Shown in pieces: positions 30,069 to 38,301 of a stretch of 53,214 bases of DNA. The stretch is from UBA668 sp038234785 (GTDB lineage Bacteria > Actinomycetota > Acidimicrobiia > Acidimicrobiales > Ilumatobacteraceae). How positions within the stretch are numbered: the stretch's first letter is position 1; every line of letters starts with the position of its first letter. Both the position numbers and the translations under genes were made by a program. The notes under the pieces are model-generated. The model saw only the letters and a list, made by a program, of their open reading frames with translations. It was not told the DNA's origin and made no database searches. Location of the stretch: the NCBI GenBank assembly GCA_038234785.1, contig JBBQTC010000018.1, forward strand, positions 1-53,214. The letters run 5' to 3'.

Positions 30069-30105
30069 GAGTACAGGAACGTGAATTCACGTTCTTGTAC
30101 TCACA
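30068..30105. terminator. 38-bp near-perfect palindrome between convergent genes
   Basis: Nineteen-base arms meet without a spacer at 30086/30087 (centre ACGTGAATTCACGT); the only mismatch is G30077/T30096. A competing hairpin GTTCTTG (30092-30098) / CAAGAAC (30105-30111) overlaps it. It lies between the convergent DUF3048 and nrdJ genes, so a bidirectional terminator or protein-binding site is likely. There is no T-run. Confidence 0.6.
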
Positions 30106-30168
30106 AGAACACCGCCAATCGACCCGACAGGCTGATCTTCGTCGTGCGACCTGAGTCGCCGCCCCAAC

Positions 30169-33024
30169 TCAGCTGCAGCCGCTGGTGCTCCCGCAGCTGG
30201 GGCAGGCGTGGCACGAACCGGCGCGGATCATCTGGACGCCGCACTGCATGCACATCGGTGCATCGCTGTGGCGCACGGCGGGCGTGTCGGTGCGGGCGAT
30301 CCCCTGCGGGTTGGTGATGTCGTTGTTCGGCGCCGGCGGAGCCGTGCCCAACTCGAGCTGCTGCACCAGTTCCTCGGCGGACGGGATGGTCTTCGGATCG
30401 GCCGCCATCTCGGTACCGGTGCGGGTCTCCATCACGCTCTCCTCCACGCCGGGCAGCGTGGGCTGGAGACGCTCGTCGATGGAGAAGATGCCCATCTCGG
30501 CGCGCTCGTCGTAGGTCAAGTACTCGAGGGCGAGGCGACGGAACAGGTAGTCCATGATCGACGAGGCGAACCGGATGTCGGGATCGTCGGTCATGCCGGC
30601 CGGCTCGAAGCGCATGTTGGTGAACGCCTCGACGAACGCCCGCAGCGGCACGCCGTACTGCAGGCCGTAGCTGATGCTCTTGGCGAAGGCATCCATGATG
30701 CCGCTCAGGGTGGACCCCTGCTTCGACACCGTGAGGAAGATCTCGCCGGGCTGACCGCTCTCGTACTCGCCGATCGTGGCGAAGCCCTTGCAGTCGGCCA
30801 CCCGGAACTCGAACGTGCGGCCACGGCGACTGCGGGGCAGCTTCTGACGGATCGGCTGGTGGACGATCTTCTCGACGATTCGCTCCACCACCTGCGATGC
30901 GGCCAGTTCGGCGGCCTGATCGTCGGTGAGATCGCCCTTCTTCGCGGTGCTCAGCGGCTGGGCCACCTTGCAGTTGTCGCGGTAGATGGCGACTGCCTTG
31001 AGGCCGAGCTCCCAGCTGAGCTGGTGCAGGGCCTCGATGTCCTCGATCGAGGCTTCCTCGGGCATGTTCACGGTCTTGGAGATCGCTCCCGAGATGAACG
31101 GCTGGACGGCGCCCATCATCCGCACGTGGCCCTCGTAGTGGATCGTGTTGTCGCCCATGCTGCAGGCGAACACGGCCACGTGCTCGGCCACCAGGTGCGG
31201 TGCGCCGAGGATGCTCTTCTCGACATCGATGTAGTCGACGATCTCCTGGATCTGCTCGGGCGTGTAGCCGAGCTTGCGCAGCGCCCGCGGGATCGTCTGG
31301 TTGACGATGGTCATCGTGCCGCCACCGACGAGCTTCTTCATCTTCACCAGACCGAGGTCGGGTTCGATGCCCGTGGTGTCGCAGTCCATCATCAGCCCGA
31401 TGGTGCCCGTCGGTGCCAGCACGCTGGCCTGGCTGTTGCGCACGCCGTACTCCTCGCCGTCGCGCACGGCGGCTTCCCAGGAGGCGTGGCCGGCAGCGAC
31501 GAGCTCGGCGGGCACCACGTTGGTGTCGATGATCTGGTCGTGGGCGTCGCGGTGCATCCGCAGCACGTTGAGCATGTGCACCTCGTTGTCGGCGAAGCCG
31601 GCGAAGGGGCCCATGCGGCTGGCGGTACGGGCGCTCGTGGCGTAGGCGTGGCCGGTCATCAGCGAGGTCAGGGCGGCGGCCCATGCCCGGCCTTCTGCCG
31701 AGTCGTACGGCAGGCCGAGCGCCATCAGCGTGGCGCCGAGGTTGGCGTAGCCGATGCCCAGCTGGCGGAACTTGCGGCTGGTCTCGCCGATCGACGGCGT
31801 CGGGTAATCGGCGCGGCCGACGAGGATCTCCTGCGCCGTGAACATGACTTCGATGGTGTGCATGTAGCTGGCGACATCGAACTCGCCGCGCTCGTCGAGG
31901 TAGTGCAACAGGTTGATCGATGCCAGGTTGCACGCCGAGTTGTCGAGGTGCATGTACTCGCTGCACGGGTTCGACCCGTTGATGCGGCCCGTGGCATGCG
32001 CCGTGTGCCACTTGTTGATCGTGGTGTCGAACTGGAGGCCCGGATCGGCGCACTCCCACGAGGCGGTGGCGATGCCCCGCCACAGATCGCGGGCGCGCAC
32101 CGTGCGAACCGTGGAGCCATCGGTGACGGCCTTGAGGTCCCAGTCGGTGTCGTCGATCACGGCTTGCATGAAGTCGTCGGTGATGCGGACGGAGTTGTTC
32201 GCATTCTGGTACTGGATGCTGAACGAGTCGGTGCCGTCGAGATCCATGTCGAAGCCCGCATCGCGCAGCACGCGGGCCTTCTTCTCCTCCTTGGCCTTGC
32301 ACCACACGAACTCTTCGATGTCGGGGTGGTCCACGTTGAGGATGACCATCTTCGCCGCACGACGGGTCTTGCCGCCGCTCTTGATCGTGCCCGCCGAGGA
32401 GTCGGCGCCACGCATGAAGCTGACCGGACCGCTGGCGGTGCCACCGCCGTTGAGGGGCTCGTAGCTGGAGCGGATCTTCGACAGGTTGACGCCGGCGCCC
32501 GAGCCGCCCTTGAAGATGACGCCCTCTTCGCGATACCAGTTGAGGATCGAGTCCATCTTGTCGTTGACCGACAGGATGAAGCAGGCGCTGGCCTGCTGGG
32601 GCACGCCCTTCACACCGATGTTGAACCACACCGGGCTGTTGAAGGCGGCCCGCTGGGTGACCAGGATGAACTTCAGTTCGTTGTTGAAGGCGTCGGTCTC
32701 GGCCTGGTCGGCGAAGTAGCCGCCCTCGGCACCCCACTGGGTGATGGTGTCGGCGACCCGATCGATGACCTGCTTGAGCGAGTCCTCACGGTCGGCAGTG
32801 CCGAGCGTGCCACGGAAGTACTTCTGGGCGACGATGTTGGTGGCGTTGAGCGACCACGTCGTGGGGAATTCGACTCCGAGCTGCTCGAACGCGACCGTGC
32901 CGTCCTTCCAGTTGCTGATCCGGGCGTCACGATGCTCCCAGACGACCTCGTCGTACGGATGGACACCAGGTGTGGTGAAGTGGCGACCGATTCCGATGGC
33001 GAGACGATCTGGCGCCAGTGACAT
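30169..33024 (-). CDS. nrdJ: Vitamin B12-dependent ribonucleotide reductase (class II)
   Basis: A 951-residue class II reductase that makes deoxyribonucleotides using adenosylcobalamin. Active-site block NPCSEY with its Asn, Cys and Glu, and SACNLASINL downstream; the APTGTIGLMMDCDTTGIEPD segment is typical of NrdJ. The C-terminus carries a Cys-rich tail (CMQCG...CHACPSCGSTSGC) that regenerates the active-site disulfide and may bind zinc. Start ATG 33024 with AAGGAG eight bases upstream. A TTGACA/TGTAAT promoter and NrdR-box-like sites precede it; nrdR is 4.3 kb away. No class I nrd gene is in the window. Confidence 0.96.
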   Translation of the reverse strand: MSLAPDRLAIGIGRHFTTPGVHPYDEVVWEHRDARISNWKDGTVAFEQLGVEFPTTWSLNATNIVAQKYFRGTLGTADREDSLKQVIDRVADTITQWGAEGGYFADQAETDAFNNELKFILVTQRAAFNSPVWFNIGVKGVPQQASACFILSVNDKMDSILNWYREEGVIFKGGSGAGVNLSKIRSSYEPLNGGGTASGPVSFMRGADSSAGTIKSGGKTRRAAKMVILNVDHPDIEEFVWCKAKEEKKARVLRDAGFDMDLDGTDSFSIQYQNANNSVRITDDFMQAVIDDTDWDLKAVTDGSTVRTVRARDLWRGIATASWECADPGLQFDTTINKWHTAHATGRINGSNPCSEYMHLDNSACNLASINLLHYLDERGEFDVASYMHTIEVMFTAQEILVGRADYPTPSIGETSRKFRQLGIGYANLGATLMALGLPYDSAEGRAWAAALTSLMTGHAYATSARTASRMGPFAGFADNEVHMLNVLRMHRDAHDQIIDTNVVPAELVAAGHASWEAAVRDGEEYGVRNSQASVLAPTGTIGLMMDCDTTGIEPDLGLVKMKKLVGGGTMTIVNQTIPRALRKLGYTPEQIQEIVDYIDVEKSILGAPHLVAEHVAVFACSMGDNTIHYEGHVRMMGAVQPFISGAISKTVNMPEEASIEDIEALHQLSWELGLKAVAIYRDNCKVAQPLSTAKKGDLTDDQAAELAASQVVERIVEKIVHQPIRQKLPRSRRGRTFEFRVADCKGFATIGEYESGQPGEIFLTVSKQGSTLSGIMDAFAKSISYGLQYGVPLRAFVEAFTNMRFEPAGMTDDPDIRFASSIMDYLFRRLALEYLTYDERAEMGIFSIDERLQPTLPGVEESVMETRTGTEMAADPKTIPSAEELVQQLELGTAPPAPNNDITNPQGIARTDTPAVRHSDAPMCMQCGVQMIRAGSCHACPSCGSTSGCS

Positions 33025-33108
33025 ATGAGCTCCTTCGAGAGAGTTGGTTCGAGACGGCTGCGACGTCGCGAGGGTGATGATGTTCTGCCCGCAGTCTCGA
33101 GGTGGGAG

Positions 33109-33123
33109 ACCACTAGATGTGGT
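33109..33123 (-). promoter_or_regulatory. NrdR-box-like site 1 upstream of nrdJ
   Basis: ACCACTAGATGTGGT is an inverted repeat (ACCAC/GTGGT) resembling actinobacterial NrdR boxes. It is 42 bp from a second similar site, four helical turns, in keeping with the tandem arrangement of NrdR boxes. Confidence 0.6.
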
Positions 33124-33150
33124 AGGTGGCTGACCCCGTCGAACCCGCCG

Positions 33151-33165
33151 ACCACTAGAGGTTGA
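33151..33165 (-). promoter_or_regulatory. NrdR-box-like site 2, abutting the nrdJ -10
   Basis: ACCACTAGAGGTTGA shares its first nine bases with site 1 but has lost dyad symmetry on the right. It begins next to the predicted -10 element (33167-33172), where a bound repressor would block transcription. Confidence 0.5.
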
Positions 33166-33166
33166 G

Positions 33167-33196
33167 ATTACAGCACTGTAGTTACACCCGTGTCAA
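33167..33196 (-). promoter_or_regulatory. Predicted nrdJ promoter (TTGACA - 18 bp - TGTAAT)
   Basis: Reading the minus strand, TTGACA (33196-33191) is followed after 18 bp by TGTAAT (33172-33167). The -35 is a perfect consensus. The short palindrome TACAGCACTGTA (33169-33180) overlaps the spacer and -10. The NrdR-like sites lie immediately downstream. Confidence 0.6.
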
Positions 33197-33223
33197 TGAC
33201 CAACGTGACATCGGCGCGAAGTG

Positions 33224-33328
33224 CCTGGCAGCGCATGGCGAACGGTGCAAGGTCACAGGTTCGAGGTCCTCGCCCCCACGAACAATCCGAGGATTGTCGT
33301 CCATCCGCGCCTTGCACCGTTTGCCAGG
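33224..33328. other. Structured intergenic region (long hairpin with internal stems)
   Basis: Within the 485-bp gene-free stretch 33025-33509, TGGCGAACGGTGCAAGG (33236-33252) pairs with CCTTGCACCGTTTGCCA (33310-33326) over 17 bp with one G-U wobble. The enclosed loop has a small CGAG/CTCG hairpin (33262-33272) and a 9-bp stem with one bulged A (33278-33300, loop CGAG). CCTGGCA (33224-33230) can compete for the right arm. This could be a structured RNA, cis-regulator or degenerate element; neither strand has a convincing ORF. Confidence 0.5.
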
Positions 33329-33403
33329 TGACGGGGACACCCTAGGGCCTCTGCCCTGTGGGTAGGAAGGGGTACAACCGTGTGAATTACCACGGGATGA
33401 ACA

Positions 33404-33469
33404 TGTGGACGGCGGGTGAATCCTGTGAGGACAGCAGGTGACAAGGCAGTGGTTGTCCACATATCCACA
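33404..33469. promoter_or_regulatory. Cluster of DnaA-box-like sequences
   Basis: TTGTCCACA (33453-33461, a common actinobacterial DnaA box) is followed directly by ATATCCACA (33461-33469), with TGTGGACGG (33404-33412) in opposite orientation. Further CCACAGG-like motifs occur near 33490. The cluster is between nrdJ and the divergent/upstream molybdopterin oxidoreductase stop. Confidence 0.45.
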
Positions 33470-33509
33470 GGGACAGCGGCCGGTTCGCCCACAGGTCGAG
33501 TGGCGGGCC

Positions 33510-35765
33510 TCAGATGGCGACGACGTCGACCGGGATGCCGTTGAGCACCGACGTACCGCTCAACGGGTCCATGGCCTCGGGGTCCGAGAGCACGTTGCTG
33601 CTGACTCCCGCCCGTTCCCCGGCGATCCGCATTCGCGTCCCCGGCTGACCGTGCCCCCACCCGTGCGGCAGGCTCACCACCCCAGGGCGTACCGCGTCGG
33701 TGACCTCGACCGCGGCGTCGACCGTGCCCACCCTGCTGCTGATCCGAGCCACTCCCCCGTCAGCGAGGCCGAGCCGGTCGGCGTCGTCGGGATGGACGTG
33801 CAGCGTGCAACGCGGCTTGCCCTTCACCAGCACCTCGATGTTGTGCATCCACGAGTTGTTGCTGCGCAGGTGCCGACGACCCACCAGCACCAGCGGCTGC
33901 GCTTCCATCACGGCCATCGCGGCCCTCAAACGGTCGAGATCTGCGACCAGGACAGGATGTGCCAACTCGATGGTGCCCGACGGCGTCCGCAGGATCTCGG
34001 GCAGCCGCGGCTGGAGCGGGCCGAAGTCGACCCCGTGGGGATTGCTGCGCAACAGCGCCAGGCTTGCCCCGTCGGGGACGTCACCGAACGCTGCACCGTA
34101 CGGTCCGGTCTGGAGCATGAAGTCGAGCATCCGCGCCGGACCCGGCTCGTCGCCGAGCGCGTGCAGGATCTCCTCGACGTCCCTGCCGTGGATCGGTGAC
34201 CCGGGGTCGGTGACGCTGTGCTGGACCAGACCGCGGATCACGGCGCCGTCGGCCATGCCCGGCTCGGCATCCGGGCCGAGTCCAGCTGCGATGAGGCCCA
34301 ACTTGGCCAGGATCTCCCACTCGTCGGGCTCCCCATCGGCGATGGGCAGCACCGGCTCGCTGTAGTTGGCGACGTTGCGGACCGCGAACTGCAGCAGCAG
34401 CACGTCGTAGTGGCCGCGCTGGAGCTGAGACGGCGGCGGAAGGATCACGTCGGCGTGGCGGGTGGTCTCGTTGAGGTAGATGTCGACGCAGACCATGAAG
34501 TCGAGTTGATCGAGCGCTGCATCGAGCTGCCCGCTGTTGGGGGTGCTGAGCACCGGGTTTCCTGCAACGGTGATGAGGGCGCGGATGCGGTCGTCGCCGG
34601 CGTCGGCGATCTCCTCGGCCAGCGCTGCAGCCGGATACTCGCCCATCACCTCGGGAAGGTTGCGCACCTCGGTGTGACCGCGGCCGATCGAGAACCCCTT
34701 GCCCTTGCCGGGCTTTCCCCGCGTCGAAGCGCCGCCGGCCACGGGCAGCGGGAACATCGCTCCGCCGCGACGGTCCAGGTTGCCGCTCAGGATGTTGACC
34801 ACGTCGATGAGCCACGAGGTGATCGTGCCGAACTCGGTGGTGGTGGTTCCGATGCGCCCGTAGACGCTGCCGCTCGGCGCGGCGCACAGCTCTCTCGCCA
34901 CCCGTCGGATGTCGCCGGCCCCCAGACCGGTGCTCGCGGCCACCGACTCGGCGGTGAACGGTGCGAGTGCCTCGATCACCTCGTGCAACCCGCTGAGATG
35001 CGCACCGACGTGCTCGCCGGGATCGGCCAGGCCCTCCTCGACCATCGTGGTGGCCATCGCCGCGAGGAGCAATGCATCCGTTCCCGGGCGAATCGCCAAC
35101 CAACGGTCGGCCTCCTCCGCGGTGCGACTCCGTCGCGGATCGACGACCACGAGCGTGCCGCCGCGGGCTCGCATGGCTTCGATGCGGCCGGGGAAGTCGG
35201 GCGCGGTACACAAGCTGCCGTTCGACGCATACGGGTTGGCACCGATGATCACCAGATAGTCCGTGTGGTCGAGGTCCGGCACCGGCACGGTGACGGGGGT
35301 ACCGAACACGTAGCCAGCCGCCACCTGGCGCGGCATCTGGTCGACGGTGGAGGCGCTGAACCGGCGACGGGTGCCGAGCGCCGTCAGCAAGGATCGGTTG
35401 TAGAGCATCGCCGACAGGCTGTGTGCGCTGGGATTGCCGAGGTACACGGCGATCGACTCGCGCCCGTGATCCCGGGCGATCGCCGGCAGGCGGTCGGCGA
35501 TGAGGTGCCACGCCTCGTCCCACTCGACCTCCACGTGCACACCGTCGCGACGAACCAGTGGCTTGCGCAGGCGATCCGGGTCGTCGTGCAACTGCTTCAG
35601 CGTGCTGCCCTTGGGGCAGATGAAGCCGTGACTGAAGACGTCGGCCTGGTCGCCGCGGATGCGCGTCACCTGACCACCCTTCACGGTGATCTCCAGGCCA
35701 CAGCCCGCCTCGCAGAGCGGGCAGGTGCGAAACGCCGTACGGTCGGTGTCGTGTTCGGTCCCCAT
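33510..35765 (-). CDS. Molybdopterin-dependent oxidoreductase (DMSO reductase superfamily)
   Basis: A 751-residue protein with the N-terminal [4Fe-4S] Cys motif CPLCEAGCGLEI and FICPKG near 15-55. The molybdopterin-binding domains follow (YLVIIGANPYASNGS, VVDPRRSRTAEEAD, GNPVLSTPNSGQL), and a C-terminal bis-MGD domain containing VRPGVVSLPHGWGHG. There is no Cys or Sec around the usual metal-ligand position (segment ASTVDQMPRQVAAGY), so the metal ligand may be different. Substrate unknown; no small electron-transfer subunit is adjacent. No signal peptide. The start at ATG 35765 has GAGAGG nine bases upstream; ATG 35774 is an alternative. Confidence 0.85.
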   Translation of the reverse strand: MGTEHDTDRTAFRTCPLCEAGCGLEITVKGGQVTRIRGDQADVFSHGFICPKGSTLKQLHDDPDRLRKPLVRRDGVHVEVEWDEAWHLIADRLPAIARDHGRESIAVYLGNPSAHSLSAMLYNRSLLTALGTRRRFSASTVDQMPRQVAAGYVFGTPVTVPVPDLDHTDYLVIIGANPYASNGSLCTAPDFPGRIEAMRARGGTLVVVDPRRSRTAEEADRWLAIRPGTDALLLAAMATTMVEEGLADPGEHVGAHLSGLHEVIEALAPFTAESVAASTGLGAGDIRRVARELCAAPSGSVYGRIGTTTTEFGTITSWLIDVVNILSGNLDRRGGAMFPLPVAGGASTRGKPGKGKGFSIGRGHTEVRNLPEVMGEYPAAALAEEIADAGDDRIRALITVAGNPVLSTPNSGQLDAALDQLDFMVCVDIYLNETTRHADVILPPPSQLQRGHYDVLLLQFAVRNVANYSEPVLPIADGEPDEWEILAKLGLIAAGLGPDAEPGMADGAVIRGLVQHSVTDPGSPIHGRDVEEILHALGDEPGPARMLDFMLQTGPYGAAFGDVPDGASLALLRSNPHGVDFGPLQPRLPEILRTPSGTIELAHPVLVADLDRLRAAMAVMEAQPLVLVGRRHLRSNNSWMHNIEVLVKGKPRCTLHVHPDDADRLGLADGGVARISSRVGTVDAAVEVTDAVRPGVVSLPHGWGHGQPGTRMRIAGERAGVSSNVLSDPEAMDPLSGTSVLNGIPVDVVAI

Positions 35766-35783
35766 GGGTGGCATCCTCTCACC

Positions 35784-36443
35784 ATGCGCCGCCTCCATCC
35801 GCACGCTGATCACGATGTGACGCTGTACGACTGCTACGCCGTGCCGCGTCCCCGACCGGCGCATCGTCCGTGGATCGAGCTCTGCATGGTCAGCAGCCTC
35901 GACGGGTCCACCGTCGTCGCCGAGAACTCGCGGGCGTTGTCGAACCCGACCGATCAGGAGCTGCTCCTCACCCTGCGCTCGCTCGTCGACGTCGTCCTCG
36001 TGGGCGCGGGCACGGTTCGTGCCGAAGGCTACGGACCGCCGCGCACGCCGAACCTCCGGGTGGCGGTGGTGTCGCGATCGGGCGACTTCGACTTCGGCGC
36101 ACCTCTCTGGGCCTCCGGCAGAGCGTTGTTGATCCTGCCCGAGGACGCGCCGGAAGTACCCGTCGAGTCGGTGCGGGCCGGTGTCGGCGAGGTCGATCTT
36201 GCCGCCGCAGTCGCCCTACTCGATGCCGATGTCGTGCAGGCCGAGGGCGGGGCGACGTTGAACGGACTGCTCGCCGCTGCCGACCTGATCGACGAGTTGA
36301 ACCTCACCCTGTCGCCACAGATGACGGGCGGCGACGGAGCGCGGGTCACCAAGGGTGCGCCGTCGTTGGCACACCGGATGGAGCTCGTCCACATCTTGGA
36401 GGACGACGACTTCCTGTTCACCCGGTACGTCCGGGCACGCTGA
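35784..36443 (+). CDS. RibD C-terminal-type (pyrimidine/dihydrofolate reductase-like) protein
   Basis: A 219-residue reductase-like protein of the RibD C-terminal/DHFR-like family. CMVSSLDGSTVV near 34-45, VGAGTVRAEGYGPP near 72-85, and VQAEGGATLNG near 150-160 are family motifs for binding NADPH and pyrimidine-like substrates. The deaminase half of RibD is absent. Substrate unknown. ATG 35784 lies only 18 bp from the divergent molybdopterin oxidoreductase start. Confidence 0.85.
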   Translation: MRRLHPHADHDVTLYDCYAVPRPRPAHRPWIELCMVSSLDGSTVVAENSRALSNPTDQELLLTLRSLVDVVLVGAGTVRAEGYGPPRTPNLRVAVVSRSGDFDFGAPLWASGRALLILPEDAPEVPVESVRAGVGEVDLAAAVALLDADVVQAEGGATLNGLLAAADLIDELNLTLSPQMTGGDGARVTKGAPSLAHRMELVHILEDDDFLFTRYVRAR

Positions 36444-36453
36444 CGACGTCCGG

Positions 36454-37338
36454 TCAGGCCATCTGGGCGATGGCCAGCACCGCGTTCGCGTGCACAGTGG
36501 CGTCGGCGTCCGACAACGTCGGCCCGAGTTCGACGATGAACGACATCGCGTTCGGCACGGTGAGCCGCACCCACGTCGCAGCAACACCGGTGTAGGTCCC
36601 ACCCGTCACCGACACGTACGGAAGTCCGGTGAGCTCCGCGTAGCGCTTGCGCAGCGGGCCGTCCGAGCGGTTCGACGGTGAGACGCGGAACAGGTCCTGG
36701 TGGTACCACAGGGTGAGTGCGGGCTGGATGCGGCTGGCGAAGGCGATGAACGCCTGCGTTTCGGGCTCGCTGGCGGGCCCGGTCCCGCTGTACTCCCACT
36801 CACCCCGCTGGGCGATGGCGGTCCAGTCGTGCGGGAAGTTGCGATTGAGGTCGACGTCGTTGCCGTTCCCACGCACATCGTTGGCGAGGCCATCGGGGTT
36901 CATCGCCGGCATCAACCAGAGATCGATCCCAGGCGGGAGTGCCATCACCGCCAGATCGTCGAGGATCGCGAGGCCCGCGTGCTCGTCGCCGTGGATCACC
37001 CCGACCACGAGGATCACCTTGCCCCCCGCAGTCCCGCGGTGCGCGGCCACGATCGAACGACCCTGGACCGAGGTCCCGATCGTCTCCTCGCCGAGAAAGT
37101 CCGCGGCAGTGGCAATCGTCGCCACGGTGGTGGTCGTGGGCGGCACGGTCGTGGGCGGCACGGTCGTGGGCGGTTCCGTCGTCGCGGGCTCGGTGGTGGT
37201 TGCCTGTGTGGTGACGGGCGCCGTCGTGGAGGGTGGCGTCGACGGTGACATGGTCGATTCGGGCGTGGTGGTCTCGGCGGTGGAGCTGCACCCGACCAGC
37301 ACGGCCGCAACCAGGGCCAGCACGGCGATCCGTCGCAT
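36454..37338 (-). CDS. M14-family zinc carboxypeptidase, lipoprotein
   Basis: A 294-residue exported lipoprotein (lipobox VGC, Cys 17), with a Thr/Pro-rich linker (repeated PPTTV) to ~75. The peptidase domain has the zinc residues of HGDEH (His 116, Glu 119), NPDG and NRNFP substrate residues, the third zinc His in WYHQD, and a catalytic Glu in VELGP near 264. M14 enzymes on the cell surface commonly trim peptidoglycan peptides or other peptides. ATG 37338 overlaps the stop of nrdR (TGATG), so the two are cotranslated although functionally unrelated. Confidence 0.88.
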   Translation of the reverse strand: MRRIAVLALVAAVLVGCSSTAETTTPESTMSPSTPPSTTAPVTTQATTTEPATTEPPTTVPPTTVPPTTTTVATIATAADFLGEETIGTSVQGRSIVAAHRGTAGGKVILVVGVIHGDEHAGLAILDDLAVMALPPGIDLWLMPAMNPDGLANDVRGNGNDVDLNRNFPHDWTAIAQRGEWEYSGTGPASEPETQAFIAFASRIQPALTLWYHQDLFRVSPSNRSDGPLRKRYAELTGLPYVSVTGGTYTGVAATWVRLTVPNAMSFIVELGPTLSDADATVHANAVLAIAQMA

Positions 37339-37796
37339 CAGGAGCGCTGCAGCTTCTTGAGCAGCACCAGCTCCCGCTGAAAGTCGGCTGCTGCGTCGAA
37401 GCCCTTGTACACGCTGGCGAAGCGCAGGTATGCGACCTCGTCGAGCGAGCGGAGGTGGTCGAGCACCTCGACGCCGACCTCGCTCGACTGGATCTCGGGC
37501 CCACGCAGACGCGCATACTCCTCGATGGCGTCACCGAGCTGGTCGATCTGCTCGGTCGTGACCGGACGCCCTTTGCACGCTGCACTGACACCGGCGATGA
37601 TCTTCGCCCGGTCGAACGGTTCGCGTTGCCCGCTGCTCTTCACCACGACCAGCGGGACTTCCTCGAGACGTTCGTAGGTCGTGAAACGCTGCGCGCAGGC
37701 CACGCACGACCGACGACGACGGATCACTGAGCCCTCCTCGGCCTCGCGCGAATCGATCACCTTGGTGTCGTCGGCGTGGCATTTCGGGCATCGCAT
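37338..37796 (-). CDS. nrdR: Transcriptional repressor NrdR
   Basis: A 152-residue regulator of ribonucleotide reductase genes. N-terminal zinc ribbon CPKC...CVAC (Cys 3, 6, 31, 34) and an ATP-cone domain from about 46 to 136 that senses ATP/dATP. The C-terminal basic helix (ELVLLKKLQ) completes the family. It should bind the tandem sites upstream of nrdJ (33109-33165) when dATP is high. ATG at 37796; 53 bp before the LysM gene on the same strand. Confidence 0.96.
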   Translation of the reverse strand: MRCPKCHADDTKVIDSREAEEGSVIRRRRSCVACAQRFTTYERLEEVPLVVVKSSGQREPFDRAKIIAGVSAACKGRPVTTEQIDQLGDAIEEYARLRGPEIQSSEVGVEVLDHLRSLDEVAYLRFASVYKGFDAAADFQRELVLLKKLQRS

Positions 37797-37848
37797 CGGG
37801 GCCGAGGCTACTGGCTCACATCATCGGCGCACTGGTCACCCTCGCGGG

Positions 37849-38250
37849 TCAAGGAAGGCGGATGATCTGACCGATCTGCAGCCTTGCTCCGCCGTTGATC
37901 TCCACCAGCGCATCGACGTAGGCGCTCTGCGAAGTGGCACCGTGGTGCACCGAGGCGATGGACCACATGGTGTCGCCGGCGTGCACCACATAGGTGGCAC
38001 CCGACGTGGAGGTTGCCAGGCGAACCGCAGAGGCGGAGGCAGGTTCGCCCCCACGGCTCGCCAGGACACTGCCGGCGCTGAGCCACACCACGGCGAGGAT
38101 GGTGGCGAGCAACAGCGTGACCAGCAGACGCCGACGCACGTACACCTGGGTGGTGGGACGCGCATCGGACAGATGGGTGGGGAGCACGACCGTGTACGAG
38201 GGTGCCGGGCGGTGGTGTTCGGGGCGGGTCAGCGTGGCGACGGAGGACAT
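37849..38250 (-). CDS. LysM membrane protein divergent from lexA (ChiZ/YneA-like)
   Basis: A 133-residue protein: cytoplasmic tail (~1-40), one membrane helix (LLVTLLLATILAVVWLSAG, 43-61), and an external LysM domain (YVVHAGDTMWSIASVHHG... to the end). It has the layout of the SOS-induced LysM proteins next to lexA in other Gram-positives (YneA in Bacillus; Rv2719c/ChiZ in mycobacteria), which slow division during DNA damage. It lies divergent from lexA with six LexA-box-like sites between, so SOS control is very likely. ATG 38250 is favoured because AAGGA is eight bases upstream; ATG 38259 would add three residues. Confidence 0.85.
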   Translation of the reverse strand: MSSVATLTRPEHHRPAPSYTVVLPTHLSDARPTTQVYVRRRLLVTLLLATILAVVWLSAGSVLASRGGEPASASAVRLATSTSGATYVVHAGDTMWSIASVHHGATSQSAYVDALVEINGGARLQIGQIIRLP

Positions 38251-38301
38251 GGTGTGCATCCTTCAGAAAGGGTGTGACAGGGATTCCGGGCGACGAGCGA
38301 T

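Noticed and set aside
30208..33021. Long plus-strand open frame (over 900 codons) antisense to nrdJ
   Set aside because: Same cause: complete match of nrdJ motifs on the minus strand, none on the plus.
33240..33275. tRNA-like T-arm (GGTTCGAGG)
   Set aside because: No matching acceptor, D-arm or anticodon arm could be built around it.
33404..33469. Chromosomal origin (oriC)
   Set aside because: Only about three DnaA-box-like sites, no AT-rich unwinding region, and no dnaA, dnaN or gyrB nearby.
33025..33509. Cobalamin riboswitch upstream of nrdJ
   Set aside because: No B12-box consensus or the expected conserved core was found in the region, and the structured part lies upstream of the predicted promoter.
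33510..35765. Selenocysteine-containing formate dehydrogenase
   Set aside because: No in-frame TGA and no Cys at the expected place; the protein family fits a general molybdopterin oxidoreductase.
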